Shown here one piece after another: positions 25,811-35,024 of a stretch of DNA of 64,000 bases. Every line of letters begins with the position of its first letter. Positions within the stretch are counted from its first letter, which is position 1. This DNA is from Pseudomonadota bacterium (GTDB taxonomy: Bacteria; Desulfobacterota; Desulfovibrionia; Desulfovibrionales; Desulfovibrionaceae): NCBI GenBank assembly GCA_023438245.1, contig JAEXRD010000149.1:13358-77357 (forward strand), in the 5' to 3' direction. Made by a program: the position numbers and the translations under genes. The notes under the pieces are model-generated. The model saw nothing but the letters and a program-made list of their open reading frames with translations. It was not told the origin of the DNA and searched no databases.

Positions 25811-28108
25811 ATGGCCCTGCGTGCACTGCACGGCTCCATCCGCAAGAAGCTGGCCCTGCTCTTTCTGCTTTCGGCCCTGCCCGCGCTCATCCTGATCCTC
25901 CTCGCGGGCGTTCAGAACCGCAACAAGGCCCTGGATGAGGCCCGGCAGGACCTGCTCTCCTTCGCGCGCCGCGCGGCGGAGAGCCAGGAGCGCTCCACCG
26001 AAGCCACCCGCAAGATGATGGAGAACCTGTCCCGCGTCCCCGACATCAGGAGCGGCGACCTGGCCGCCTGCACGCGCATCTTCACCAATGTGCTGCGCAT
26101 CAACCAGCAGCGCTACGCCACGCTCTACCTCGTGGACCTCGACGGCCGGATGCTGGCCACGGGAAACCCCAACGTGGACCCGGAGGTGGCGCGCACCAAG
26201 CACTTCCGGGACGCCGTGGCGGCCAGGGCCTTCGCGGTGGGCGAGTACCAGCCCGGCCCGCGCCGGGGCGAGGCCACCCTGTCCTTCGGCTGCCCGGTGT
26301 TCGACGAGGCGGGCTCGGTGAGCGGGGTGATCATCGCCAGCGTGCTGCTCAGCGGCTACGGCGACCAATTCAAGGACATGCACCTGCCCGAGGACTCCTT
26401 CCTGGGCCTGTGCGACCACCAGGGCCTGCGGCTCAGCCGCGTTCCCGCCACGCCCGAGACCCCGGCGGGGCAGGCCATCAATGCCTCGGTGTTCGAGGCC
26501 GCCCGGTCCGGAGGCGAGGAGGGGCTGATGGGCTATGTCGACGCCAAGGGCGTTGAGCGCATCATGGCCTTCCGGAAGCTGCGCCTTGACCCCGGCAAGA
26601 CCCCGTACATGTACGTGTTCGTGGCCGAGCCCAAGGCCAGGATAAACGCCAGGGCCTGGGAAAGCCTCACGCGCGACCTGGGCGTGCTGGCGCTCATGGT
26701 GGTGCTCACGCTGGTGAGCGGGTGGTACCTGGGCGGCAGGAACATGGGCCGCAGGCTGGAGGAACTGGCCGCCGCCGCCACCCGCGTGGGCGAGGGCGAC
26801 CTCTCCGTGCGTGTGGATGCGGAGCTGGGCGTGGACGAGATCGACATCCTGGCCGGATCCTTCAACTCCATGGCCGAGACGCTGGAGATGGACCGGGCGG
26901 AGCGGCTCAGGAACGAGGCGGAGCTGCGCCTGGCCAAGGGCCAGGCCGAGGCCGCCAACAGGGCCAAGAGCCAGTTCCTGGCCAACATGAGCCACGAGCT
27001 GCGCACCCCGCTCAACGGCCTGCTGGGCATGCTCCAGCTCATCAAGGGCGGCGGGGAGCCGGGCGAGGTGGACGCCTTCGTGGACGCGGCCTACCGCTCC
27101 GGCCAGCGGCTGACCAACCTCCTGGGCGACCTGCTGGACCTGTCGCGGATAGAGGCCGGGCGCATGCGCATCGAGACCCGGCCCTTCGCGCTGGCCAGCG
27201 TGTTCTCCGCGCTTTCCGAGACCTTCTCGCCCATGAACCACAGCAAGCGCGTGCCCCTGGTCATCGAGTGCGATCCCCGCGTGCCCACGCAGCTCATGGG
27301 CGACGAGATCCGCGTGCGCCAGATCCTGTTCAACCTCGTGGGCAACGCCATGAAGTTCACCGACCAGGGCGAGGTGCGGCTGGAGGTCTGGCCGCTGCTG
27401 CCCCTGCCCTCGGGCCGGGCGCGGCTGCTGTTCCTGGTCAGCGATACCGGCATCGGCATTCCGGACGACATGATCGGCAGGATCTGCAGCCCCTTCACCC
27501 AGGTCTCGGAGGACTACACCCGCTCCCACCAGGGCGCGGGCCTGGGGCTGTCCATCGTGCAGAACCTGGTGGCGGCCATGGGCGGCACGCTGGAGATCGA
27601 CAGCCTGATGGGGCAGGGCACCAGGGTCTGCGTGGTGCTGCCCTTCCCCCTGCCCGGTCCGACCGGGACCGTGGCCGTTGCGGGCCGAGAGCGGGAACCC
27701 GCGCCGCAAGGCCGCCTGCGCCTGCTGCTGGCCGAGGACGACGAGGTCAGCCGCCTGAGCGGCAGGCTGCTGCTGGAGCGCATGGGCCATGAGGTGACCA
27801 CCGTGGCCAACGGGGCCGAGGCCCTGGAGGCGCTGCGGGCTGCGCATTTCGACTGCGTGCTCATGGATGTGCAGATGCCGGTGATGAGCGGGCTGGAGGC
27901 CACCCGGCGAGTGCGCGGCGGCGAGTCCGGCGTGCTGAATCCGCGCATCCCGGTCATCGCCATGACCGCCTACGCCATGACCGGCGACCGCGAGCAGTTC
28001 CTGGCCGCGGGCATGGACGACTACGTGGCCAAGCCCGTGACCTCCGAGGAGCTTGCGCAGGTCATCGCCCGCACGCTGGAGCCGGGGAGCGCTGCGCCGG
28101 GGCGTTGA
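25811..28108 (+). CDS. Hybrid sensor histidine kinase with receiver domain
   Basis: A 765-residue membrane kinase. One membrane helix at ~15-37, a periplasmic Cache-like sensor domain (~40-285), a second helix (~290-310), HAMP (~312-365), the phosphoacceptor SHELRTPLNGLLGM with His395, an ATPase domain with N- and G-boxes (NLVGNAMKFT, DTGIGIPDDM, GAGLGLSI), and a C-terminal receiver with Asp686 in LMDVQMPVMSG. The ATG at 25811 follows GAGGCG; an upstream TTG at 25766 is less likely. No separate response regulator or output gene is adjacent, so its phosphorelay partner is unknown. Confidence 0.93.
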   Translation: MALRALHGSIRKKLALLFLLSALPALILILLAGVQNRNKALDEARQDLLSFARRAAESQERSTEATRKMMENLSRVPDIRSGDLAACTRIFTNVLRINQQRYATLYLVDLDGRMLATGNPNVDPEVARTKHFRDAVAARAFAVGEYQPGPRRGEATLSFGCPVFDEAGSVSGVIIASVLLSGYGDQFKDMHLPEDSFLGLCDHQGLRLSRVPATPETPAGQAINASVFEAARSGGEEGLMGYVDAKGVERIMAFRKLRLDPGKTPYMYVFVAEPKARINARAWESLTRDLGVLALMVVLTLVSGWYLGGRNMGRRLEELAAAATRVGEGDLSVRVDAELGVDEIDILAGSFNSMAETLEMDRAERLRNEAELRLAKGQAEAANRAKSQFLANMSHELRTPLNGLLGMLQLIKGGGEPGEVDAFVDAAYRSGQRLTNLLGDLLDLSRIEAGRMRIETRPFALASVFSALSETFSPMNHSKRVPLVIECDPRVPTQLMGDEIRVRQILFNLVGNAMKFTDQGEVRLEVWPLLPLPSGRARLLFLVSDTGIGIPDDMIGRICSPFTQVSEDYTRSHQGAGLGLSIVQNLVAAMGGTLEIDSLMGQGTRVCVVLPFPLPGPTGTVAVAGREREPAPQGRLRLLLAEDDEVSRLSGRLLLERMGHEVTTVANGAEALEALRAAHFDCVLMDVQMPVMSGLEATRRVRGGESGVLNPRIPVIAMTAYAMTGDREQFLAAGMDDYVAKPVTSEELAQVIARTLEPGSAAPGR

Positions 28109-28190
28109 CGGGCGCGCCGTCTTGACGCATGAGTACAGGTGAGGCCGAAGCTTGGCCAAACCTTGATCCGCATCCCACAGGAGGGCCGCC

Positions 28191-28943
28191 ATGCCGCATA
28201 CCCTGGTGCTCATCCGCCACGGCCAGAGCGTTTGGAACCTGGAGAACCGCTTCACCGGCTGGACCGACGTGGACCTTTCGGACCAGGGCGTGCGCGAGGC
28301 CGAGGAGGGCGCTCGGCTGCTGCGCGAGGGCGGCTTCGCCTTTGACCGCTGCCACACCTCCTATCTCAAGCGGGCCATCCGCACGCTCTGGATCGTGCTG
28401 GAGCGCATGGACCTGATGTGGCTGCCGGTGGAGACCTCCTGGCGGCTCAACGAGCGGCACTACGGCGCGCTGCAGGGCCTGAACAAGGCCGAGACCGCCA
28501 AGAAGTACAGCGACGAGCAGGTGTTCCAGTGGCGCCGCAGCTTCGACGTGCCGCCCCCGCCCCTGGACCCCTCCGACGAGCGCTTCCCCGGGCGCGACCC
28601 GCGCTACGCCGCGCTCTCCCAGGCCGACCTGCCCCGCGCCGAGAGCCTCAAGATCACCATCGACCGCGTCATGCCCTACTGGCACCAGGTGCTGGCCCCG
28701 CAGATCCGCTCCGGCCAGCGGCTGCTGGTGGCCGCGCATGGCAACTCCCTGCGCGGGCTGGTGAAGTACCTGGACGGCATGAGCGACGCGGACGTGGCCG
28801 AGCTGAACATCCCCACCGGCGTGCCGCTGGTGTATCGCCTGGACGACAACCTGAAGTCCCTGGGGCGCGAGTACCTGGGCGACCCCGAGGCCGTGGCCAA
28901 GGCCGCCAAGGCCGTGGCGGACCAGGCCAGGGCCAAGGGCTAG
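28191..28943 (+). CDS. gpmA: 2,3-bisphosphoglycerate-dependent phosphoglycerate mutase
   Basis: A 250-residue glycolytic enzyme interconverting 3- and 2-phosphoglycerate. The phosphohistidine motif is [10 protein letters not shown], followed by ERHYGALQG and the second catalytic His in [14 protein letters not shown]. Full length. A good ribosome-binding site (AGGAGGG) precedes the ATG. The mutY gene starts six bases after its stop, so they probably share a transcript. Confidence 0.96.
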   Translation: MPHTLVLIRHGQSVWNLENRFTGWTDVDLSDQGVREAEEGARLLREGGFAFDRCHTSYLKRAIRTLWIVLERMDLMWLPVETSWRLNERHYGALQGLNKAETAKKYSDEQVFQWRRSFDVPPPPLDPSDERFPGRDPRYAALSQADLPRAESLKITIDRVMPYWHQVLAPQIRSGQRLLVAAHGNSLRGLVKYLDGMSDADVAELNIPTGVPLVYRLDDNLKSLGREYLGDPEAVAKAAKAVADQARAKG

Positions 28944-28948
28944 GGCCG

Positions 28949-30097
28949 GTGGCCAAGCGCGTTTCCAAGGCCCCGGAGCCCCTGGCCGGGGCCTTCGATA
29001 TTTCCGGCTTCCGTACCGCACTCCTGGACTGGTTCGCGGAGCACGCCCGCGACCTGCCCTGGCGCAGGACGCTCGACCCCTATCAGGTCTGGGTCTCGGA
29101 GATCATGCTCCAGCAGACCCAGATGGACCGCGCCGTGGGCTTTTTTGAGCGCTTCACCGCGCGCTTCCCCGACCCGGCCAGCCTGGCCGCGGCCAGCGAG
29201 GACGAGGTGCTCAAGCTCTGGGAGGGCCTGGGCTACTATTCCCGCGCCAGGAATCTCCAAAAGGCGGCGCGGCGCATCGTGGAGCGCCACGGCGGCGTGT
29301 TCCCGCGCGGGTTCGAGGAGGTTCGCGCCCTGCCCGGCGTGGGGCCGTACACCGCCGGGGCCGTCATGAGCGTGGCCTTTGATGAGCCGCGCCCGGCCGT
29401 GGACGCCAACGTGGAGCGCGTGCTCTCCCGCGTGCTGGACATCGCCGAGCCGCTGGCCAAGCCCGATGTGAAGCGCCGCATCCTGGCCGCCGCCTGGGAA
29501 CTCACCCCTCCCGAGGGCGGCAGGGCCTTCAGCCAGGCCATGATGGAACTGGGCGCGCTGGTCTGCGGACCCCGGCGGGCGGACTGCGCCGCCTGTCCCG
29601 TGGCCGCCCACTGCCTAGCGCGCGCTCGCGGCACCGTGGCGGATCGCCCGGCTCCCAAGCCCAAGGTCGAACTCGTGCGCATCCACATGGCCACGGGCGT
29701 GCTGGTGCACCAGGGCCGGGTGCTGGTGCAGAAGCGCAGGCCCGGCGACGTCTGGCCCGGGCTGTGGGAGTTTCCCGGCGGCTGCCTGGAGGAGGGCGAG
29801 AGCCCGGAGCAGGCGCTGGTGCGCGAGTTCCGCGAGGAGACCGAGCTGGCCGTGGAGCCGGTGGGCCGCATCGCGGTGGTGCGCTACGGCTACACCAGGT
29901 ACCGCGTGACCATGCACGGGTTCTTCTGCCGCCCCGCGCCGGGCCAGGACGCGCACGCCTTCCGCCTGCACGAGGCCACCGAGGGCCGCTACGCCCGGCT
30001 GGAGGAGCTGGCGGGCCTGGCCTTCCCCTCGGGCCATGCCAGGCTTCTGGCGCTCACGCGCTCGGACCTGCGCCTGGAGGCGCTGCTGGCCGGATAG
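28949..30097 (+). CDS. mutY: A/G-specific adenine glycosylase with C-terminal Nudix domain
   Basis: A 382-residue DNA repair enzyme that removes adenine opposite 8-oxoguanine. GTG 28949 is the only start after gpmA. The catalytic domain has WVSEIMLQQTQ (catalytic Glu), the helix-hairpin-helix LPGVGPYTAGAV and the Asp in AVDANVERV. The 4Fe-4S ligands are Cys206, 213, 216 and 222 in the usual C-X6-C-X2-C-X5-C. The C-terminal domain (from ~230) keeps a nearly complete Nudix box beginning at Gly278 (GX5EX7REFREE), which is degenerate in E. coli MutY; only the last Gly is replaced (by Glu). Confidence 0.95.
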   Translation: MAKRVSKAPEPLAGAFDISGFRTALLDWFAEHARDLPWRRTLDPYQVWVSEIMLQQTQMDRAVGFFERFTARFPDPASLAAASEDEVLKLWEGLGYYSRARNLQKAARRIVERHGGVFPRGFEEVRALPGVGPYTAGAVMSVAFDEPRPAVDANVERVLSRVLDIAEPLAKPDVKRRILAAAWELTPPEGGRAFSQAMMELGALVCGPRRADCAACPVAAHCLARARGTVADRPAPKPKVELVRIHMATGVLVHQGRVLVQKRRPGDVWPGLWEFPGGCLEEGESPEQALVREFREETELAVEPVGRIAVVRYGYTRYRVTMHGFFCRPAPGQDAHAFRLHEATEGRYARLEELAGLAFPSGHARLLALTRSDLRLEALLAG

Positions 30098-30136
30098 GGC
30101 GCATCCATCCCAGAAAAATCACACCCTTTTTTCGAC

Positions 30137-30154
30137 TTGGCCCGCTCCATGCTT
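30137..30154 (+). promoter_or_regulatory. Candidate sigma-54 promoter
   Basis: TTGGCCCGCTCCATGCTT matches the -24/-12 pattern TTGGCACG-N4-TTGC, with GG (30139-30140) and GC (30151-30152) exactly 10 bases apart. It lies 54 bases before the muramidase-like gene. An RpoN activator would be needed; none is adjacent. Confidence 0.65.
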
Positions 30155-30207
30155 ACTGGGGGTCAGAATACCCTGCCGGGGTCAAATTCCCGGCGGCGGA
30201 GGGGACC

Positions 30208-31263
30208 ATGTCGAACCAGACGAACACCATCGCCGAGGCGTTGCGCATGCTGGGGCAGCCGCAGGCTGCGGGCCAAACCGGCCAAATCGGCCTGGCGGGC
30301 CAACAGCCCGGCCGCGCCGCAAAACCGGTGGACCCCAAGGCCCTGGCCTTCCAGGCCGAGATGCAGATGGCCCGGCAGGCCATGGCCGTGGGCGGCGAGC
30401 CCGGAACCCAGGAGAGCTCCTCCTTCGGCGCGGACATGGGCATGTTCTCGGACATGATGCTCATGGACGCCCTGTCCACCATCCAGCGCCTGACAGGCGA
30501 GGGAGCGCCCCAGCAGCCCCGGCAGAATGCCGCGCCCGCGCCCGTGGGCGAGGCGGAGCTGGCCAGGTCGCTGACCCGCAACCCTTCGGCGGCGGGGAGC
30601 GAGGGCCTGGGCGCGCTGGCCGCCAAGTTCGAGTCCGGCGAAAAGGGAGTTGAGGCCATCGGCTTCGACCGCACCGGCGGCACCAGCTACGGCAAGTTCC
30701 AGATTTCGTCGCGCGCCGGAACCATGGGCCGGTTCCTGGACTTCCTGGCCGAGCGCGAGCCTTCCTGGGCGGCGCGGCTGCGCGCCAGCGGCCCGGCCAA
30801 CACCGGCTCCGCCAGGGGGCGCATGCCCGCCGAGTGGGTGAAGATCGCCCACGAGGACGCGGCCAAGTTCGAGAAGCTCCAGCACGAATTCATCAAGAAG
30901 GACCACTACCAGCCCGCGCGCGAGAAGATCCTGGCGCAGACCGGGGTGGACCTGGACGCCGCCAGGCCCGCCCTGCGCGAGGCCCTGTTCAGCACCGCGG
31001 TGCAGCACGGCGCCAGCGGCGCGGCGCGCATCTTCAACGCCGCCATCGACAAGTTTTTGAAAAAGCCCGAGGCCGCGCAGGCCGCCGCGCCCGGAGTGAA
31101 GAGCTTCGAGCAGGCGCTGGTCAGCGAGGTGTACTCGCGCCGGGGCGACCAGTTCGGCGGCTCCACCGCCGCGGTGCGCAGCAGCGTGCGCGGCCGTCTC
31201 AAGCAGGAGAAGGACATGGTGCTGGCCATGCTGGACCGGAAGGGCGTGGACCGGCTGGCCTAG
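30208..31263 (+). CDS. VgrG3-C-terminal-like putative peptidoglycan hydrolase
   Basis: A 351-residue protein with no signal peptide. Residues 1-125 are low-complexity (Gln/Ala/Pro-rich, with a Met-rich MGMFSDMMLMDA stretch). Residues ~135-340 contain KFESGEKGVEAIGFDRTGG, TSYGKFQISS and FSTAVQHGASGAARIF, which resemble the lysozyme/chitosanase-like domain found at the end of VgrG3 and in phage endolysins; the Glu in ESGEKG is the likely acid. A sigma-54-type promoter precedes it and a terminator follows. A role in flagellar assembly is possible because flagellar genes often use sigma-54, but no flagellar gene is nearby. Confidence 0.6.
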   Translation: MSNQTNTIAEALRMLGQPQAAGQTGQIGLAGQQPGRAAKPVDPKALAFQAEMQMARQAMAVGGEPGTQESSSFGADMGMFSDMMLMDALSTIQRLTGEGAPQQPRQNAAPAPVGEAELARSLTRNPSAAGSEGLGALAAKFESGEKGVEAIGFDRTGGTSYGKFQISSRAGTMGRFLDFLAEREPSWAARLRASGPANTGSARGRMPAEWVKIAHEDAAKFEKLQHEFIKKDHYQPAREKILAQTGVDLDAARPALREALFSTAVQHGASGAARIFNAAIDKFLKKPEAAQAAAPGVKSFEQALVSEVYSRRGDQFGGSTAAVRSSVRGRLKQEKDMVLAMLDRKGVDRLA

Positions 31264-31325
31264 CCGAATCATTGGGATACCTGGCTGGCGCGATCTGGGG
31301 AGACCGCGCCAAGGCCGAGACATGG

Positions 31326-31359
31326 GGGCGTGGCCGCATTGGCCGCGCCCTTTGCCTTT
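31326..31359 (+). terminator. Rho-independent terminator after the muramidase-like gene
   Basis: GGGCGTGGCC-GCATT-GGCCGCGCCC forms a 10-pair stem (one T-G), followed by TTTGCCTTTG. It lies between convergent genes. Confidence 0.65.
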
Positions 31360-31360
31360 G

Positions 31361-32137
31361 CTACGGGGCGCTCTGCACCGCCTGGCGCGGGGTGGCCCCG
31401 AACTCCTTGCGGAAGGCCGCGATGAAGGCCGAGGTGGAGGTGTAGCCGCAGTCCAGCGCCACCGCCGTGACGCTCCGGCCCGCCTCCAGCCCGTCCAGCG
31501 CGCCCAAAAGTCGCAGCCTGCGCCGCCAGGCCCGGAAGGACAGCCCGGTGTCGCGCAGGAACAGCCGCGTCATGGTGCGGCCGGACATGCCCGCCGGAGC
31601 GGCCAGCTCCTCCAGCGTGCGCGGGTCGTCCGGGGCGTGCTCCAGTTCGGCCACCACCCTGGCCAGGCGCTCGTCGCGCGGCAGCGGCAGGGAGAAGCGC
31701 ACCTCCGGCAGCGCCCCCAGGCGGTCCAGCAGCACTTCCACCAGCCGCCCGTCCGGGCCGGATTCGTCGTACAGCGCGTCCAGGGCCGTCACCGCGCGGA
31801 TGAGCTCGCGCGCCAGCGGCGTCACCGAGAGCACGCGGCAGGCGTCGGCCTGGATGCTTCCCTTCCAGCGCGCCGGGTCGATGTACAGTCCGCGCATTTT
31901 GGTGCGCTCCACCGTGACCACGGAATGGGGCAGGCCCGGCGGCACCAGGATGGCGCGCTGGGGCGGGGCCAGGTAGCTGCCGGAGCGCGTGCGCACGCCC
32001 AGCACCCCGCGCGTGGCCCAGGAGAGCTGGAGCCAGGGGTGGCTGTGCTCGCGCACCCAGGAGGGCCGGGGCAGTTCCTCCACGCGGGCGAACACGGGCC
32101 GGGGCAGTTGGTCCAGGTCAGGCAGGATGCGTTCCAT
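31361..32137 (-). CDS. AraC-family regulator with N-terminal cupin
   Basis: A 258-residue regulator. The cupin sensor (residues ~25-110) contains EHSHPWLQLSW and the VPPGLPHSV His pair. The two helix-turn-helix units lie at ~160-250 (LAAPAGMSGRTMTRLFLRDT; VALDCGYTSTSAFIAAFRKE). It is divergent from a sodium/bile-acid-type symporter gene 114 bases away, which is its most likely target. No operator was identified. Confidence 0.92.
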   Translation of the reverse strand: MERILPDLDQLPRPVFARVEELPRPSWVREHSHPWLQLSWATRGVLGVRTRSGSYLAPPQRAILVPPGLPHSVVTVERTKMRGLYIDPARWKGSIQADACRVLSVTPLARELIRAVTALDALYDESGPDGRLVEVLLDRLGALPEVRFSLPLPRDERLARVVAELEHAPDDPRTLEELAAPAGMSGRTMTRLFLRDTGLSFRAWRRRLRLLGALDGLEAGRSVTAVALDCGYTSTSAFIAAFRKEFGATPRQAVQSAP

Positions 32138-32251
32138 GCTTTGTCCGTTTCGCGCTATATGTTGTCATTTTGCCGATAGACCGCAGGCCTGGTTTCGCCG
32201 TACCGGTTTTCGGCAAGCTGTGCAACGATTCAACACCAAGGAGGGCACCCC

Positions 32252-33262
32252 ATGCTCGCAAGGCGTCTCAAGGCCATCGCGCGCGACTGGTTCCTCGTGG
32301 GCATGATCAGCGCCGTGGTGCTGGCCACCCTGTTCCCGGACTTCGGCCGCAGCGGCGGCACCATGCGCGCCGACGTGGCCGCCGACGTGGGCATCTTCCT
32401 GGTGTTCCTGTTCCACGGCATCGGGCTTTCCACCGACAGCCTGAAGCAGGGCGTCTCGCGCTGGAAGCTGCACCTCATGGTGCAGACCATGACCTTCGTC
32501 ATGTTCCCCATCCTCTGGCTGGCGCTGAACAGCGTGTTCGAGAGCGTGATTCCGCCCTACCTGATGCTGGGCTTTCTGTACCTGTGCGCGCTGCCCTCCA
32601 CCATCTCCTCGTCGGTGGCCATGACGGCCATCGGCAAGGGCAACGTGCCCGGGGCCATCTTCAACGCCACGCTCTCCAGCCTGCTGGGCATCTTCCTGAC
32701 GCCGCTCATCATCAGCCTGGCCATGCAGGGCGGCGGCGGGGCGGAGGGCCTGTCGCTCCTCGACGCCATGCTCAAGATCGCCAAGCTGCTGCTGCTGCCC
32801 TTCGTGCTGGGCCAGGTGCTGCGCCGCTTCATCGGCGTGTGGTTCAGCCGCTACAAGAAGTACATCAACAACTTCGACAAGGGCGTCATCCTCATGCTGG
32901 TGTACGCCTCGTTCTGCGACTCGGTGAAGGCGGGCCTGTGGACCAACTACGGCCTGGGCACCATCGCGCTGACCATGCTGGGGGCAGGGGGCATCCTGAT
33001 GGTCGTGCTGGCCATCACCACCTTCTCGGCCAAGCGGCTGGGCTTCGACAAGGAGGACGAGATCGCGGCGGTGTTCTGCGGATCGAAGAAGACACTGGCC
33101 TCGGGAGTGCCCATGGCCAAGCTGCTCTTCGGCATGCATCCCGGTCTGGGCCTCATCGTGCTGCCCATCATGTTCTACCACCAGCTCCAGCTCTTCGGCT
33201 GCTCCATCCTGGCGGAGCGCTATGCCCGCAGGCTTGAGCCCGTGCCCGTCCGGGCGGAGTAG
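32252..33262 (+). CDS. Bile acid:sodium symporter-family transporter (YfeH/SBF-like)
   Basis: A 336-residue inner-membrane protein with about nine or ten hydrophobic helices. It contains FHGIGLSTDSLKQG near residue 53, PSTISSSVAMTAIGKGN near 118 and CGSKKTLASGVPMA near 280, the landmarks of the SBF-like YfeH group. The substrate is unknown; members move organic anions with sodium. GGAGGG lies 8 bases before the ATG. Confidence 0.9.
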   Translation: MLARRLKAIARDWFLVGMISAVVLATLFPDFGRSGGTMRADVAADVGIFLVFLFHGIGLSTDSLKQGVSRWKLHLMVQTMTFVMFPILWLALNSVFESVIPPYLMLGFLYLCALPSTISSSVAMTAIGKGNVPGAIFNATLSSLLGIFLTPLIISLAMQGGGGAEGLSLLDAMLKIAKLLLLPFVLGQVLRRFIGVWFSRYKKYINNFDKGVILMLVYASFCDSVKAGLWTNYGLGTIALTMLGAGGILMVVLAITTFSAKRLGFDKEDEIAAVFCGSKKTLASGVPMAKLLFGMHPGLGLIVLPIMFYHQLQLFGCSILAERYARRLEPVPVRAE

Positions 33263-33269
33263 GGGCCCG

Positions 33270-33350
33270 TTGCGAAAAGCGCCGTTTCTGGCTTGGGCCG
33301 CATCCCCCCTCGCCGGGGAACAAGCACCATCCTTTGGAAACAGGCCCGGC
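33270..33350. repeat. Imperfect inverted repeat between convergent genes, possible short relative of the 133-base element
   Basis: GTTTC and CTTG on the left pair with CAAG and GAAAC on the right. The segments GCGAAAAGCG, TGGGCCGC and GCCGGGGAACAA resemble CCGAAACGCG, TGGGCTTC and GCCAGGGAACAA of copy B, but the central hairpin arm is missing. Only a tentative relationship. Confidence 0.35.
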
Positions 33351-33356
33351 GAAAGG

Positions 33357-34988
33357 CTAGCGCCGCGTGCGGCCCTTCGGAGCCTTGCCGGAATTGCCTG
33401 CCCGTCCTGATGAGGGAGGGGTGCAGGGGCGTCCGTCCTGCGGCGTAGCCGCATGCAGGGCCAGGCGCTCCTCCAGCCCCGCCGCCGCCTCGCCCAGGTC
33501 CACGCGCAGAACACGCTCCACCTCGTCCACGGCCACGCTGCCGATGGCCGCGCCCTTGATCTTGCGCACGTCCTTGACCTTGGCCAGCAGCACGTCGGCG
33601 CGGCTGTCGTCCTTGCGCCAGCTCCTCAGCGCGCAGAGCGTGGCGGCCTCCATGAGGCTTTGCTCCGGCACGTCCTGGTCCGGGTGGTCGCGCCGCAGGA
33701 TGACGTGGGCGCTGGGCCCGCCCGCCACGTGCAGCCAGTAGTCGAAGGGGCTGGCGGCCTTGGAGAGGATGTCGTGGTTGGCCTGCTGGCTCTTGCCGCG
33801 CACGGCCGTGAAGCCGTCCGAGGTGCGGAACAGGGCCACGGCCAGGCCCTGGTAGCGCTTGGGCAGAAGTTCGGCCTGGGGTGCGGGCTTCGGAGTGTCC
33901 GCCGACGCTTGGCGCGCCGGAACCACGGGCGACTCGGCCAGCTCCTCGCGCAGGCCCGAGGCGCGCCGCCTGGCGTGCTCCAGCCCGCGCCTGCCCTTGG
34001 CCGCCAGCTTGAACAGCCGGGCCATGTTCTCGGATGGGCTTAGGCGCGGATCGAGCGGCACCTCCACCGGCCCCTTCGTGGGATGCTCCAGGGTCATGGA
34101 CTCGGCCTTGGGCGTCTGCCCGAGCCCCGAGAGCGCGGCCTGCAGGGCCTCGGCGGCGGTGGACAGCGCGGCCAGCCGGGCGTGGCGGTCCTGGTCGTCG
34201 GCCAGCAGCTTCAGCCTGCGGCGCAGGCGCTTCTCCTCGGCCTGGGCCTGCTCCAGCGCCTCCTTCTGCTCCAGCCGGGCCAGCTGCGGAAACAGCGTGC
34301 GCAGGCCGTGGGCCGTGGCGGCCTCCCCGGCGCTGGGGAACGTCTCCGTGCCGGGCAGGCCCTCGTCCCAGGCCAGGGGCGGGCGGTCGCCGGGGGCCAG
34401 GAAAAGCGGCCCGCAAGGCGAGTCCTCCGGCCGGGCCAGCGCGTCCAGCAGGGCCTGGGCCTCGGCTGGGCTCTTTTCGTGCAGGGCCGCCAGCCTGCGG
34501 CGCAGAAGCGGGGTGAGCTGCGGGAACTCGCGCCAGATCTCCGGCTCGGCCAGGATGCGCGCGAGCGGGGGCCAGGCGGCCTCCGGGACCTCCGGGAAGT
34601 CCTCGGCCAGGATGAGGCCCTCGCGCAGGTCCAGCACCAGCCAGCGCCCGGCGGCGGGCACCTCGCGCGGGTTGAGCTCGAAGGCCAGGCGCAGGTTCGG
34701 CCAGTCCGCGCGGGCGCGGAGCAGGCGGCGGCCCTGGGCGCGCTTGCGCAGCCACATGACGCGGGCCGGTGCGGTGAGCGGGTTGGCCGGGCGCTCCGGC
34801 GAGACAAAGAGAAGGCCCGCCGTTTTGGCGGGCCTGAAGATCAGGATGAGCTTGCCGCTGCCGGGGCCTTGGGGCGAAAAGGTCAGCGCCAGGACGCCCT
34901 CGGCGGGGCCATGGATCTTTTCGATGCGGCGTCCGGTGAGCGCCGCGCCCAGCTCGCGGGCCAGGCGGCGGAAGAAACTGGCTTCCAT
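33357..34988 (-). CDS. NFACT-family protein (RqcH/FbpA-like)
   Basis: A 543-residue protein with an NFACT-N domain (~1-260, starting MEASFFRRLARELGAALTGR), a helical coiled-coil stretch (~265-390), and an NFACT-R domain (~415-510, with SDGFTAVRGKSQQANHDILS and DYWLHVAGGPSAHVILRR). The family includes RqcH, which adds Ala tails to stalled nascent chains on 50S subunits. The Pro/Arg-rich tail is unusual. Whether the RqcH tRNA-binding residues are kept cannot be judged by eye. Confidence 0.87.
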   Translation of the reverse strand: MEASFFRRLARELGAALTGRRIEKIHGPAEGVLALTFSPQGPGSGKLILIFRPAKTAGLLFVSPERPANPLTAPARVMWLRKRAQGRRLLRARADWPNLRLAFELNPREVPAAGRWLVLDLREGLILAEDFPEVPEAAWPPLARILAEPEIWREFPQLTPLLRRRLAALHEKSPAEAQALLDALARPEDSPCGPLFLAPGDRPPLAWDEGLPGTETFPSAGEAATAHGLRTLFPQLARLEQKEALEQAQAEEKRLRRRLKLLADDQDRHARLAALSTAAEALQAALSGLGQTPKAESMTLEHPTKGPVEVPLDPRLSPSENMARLFKLAAKGRRGLEHARRRASGLREELAESPVVPARQASADTPKPAPQAELLPKRYQGLAVALFRTSDGFTAVRGKSQQANHDILSKAASPFDYWLHVAGGPSAHVILRRDHPDQDVPEQSLMEAATLCALRSWRKDDSRADVLLAKVKDVRKIKGAAIGSVAVDEVERVLRVDLGEAAAGLEERLALHAATPQDGRPCTPPSSGRAGNSGKAPKGRTRR

Positions 34989-35024
34989 CCGCGGTCCTCC
35001 CGGCGTCGGGCCGATTGCTGCGGG

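Noticed and set aside
28109..28190. Sigma-70 promoter ahead of gpmA based on TTGACG
   Set aside because: No acceptable -10 sequence at 16-18 bases.
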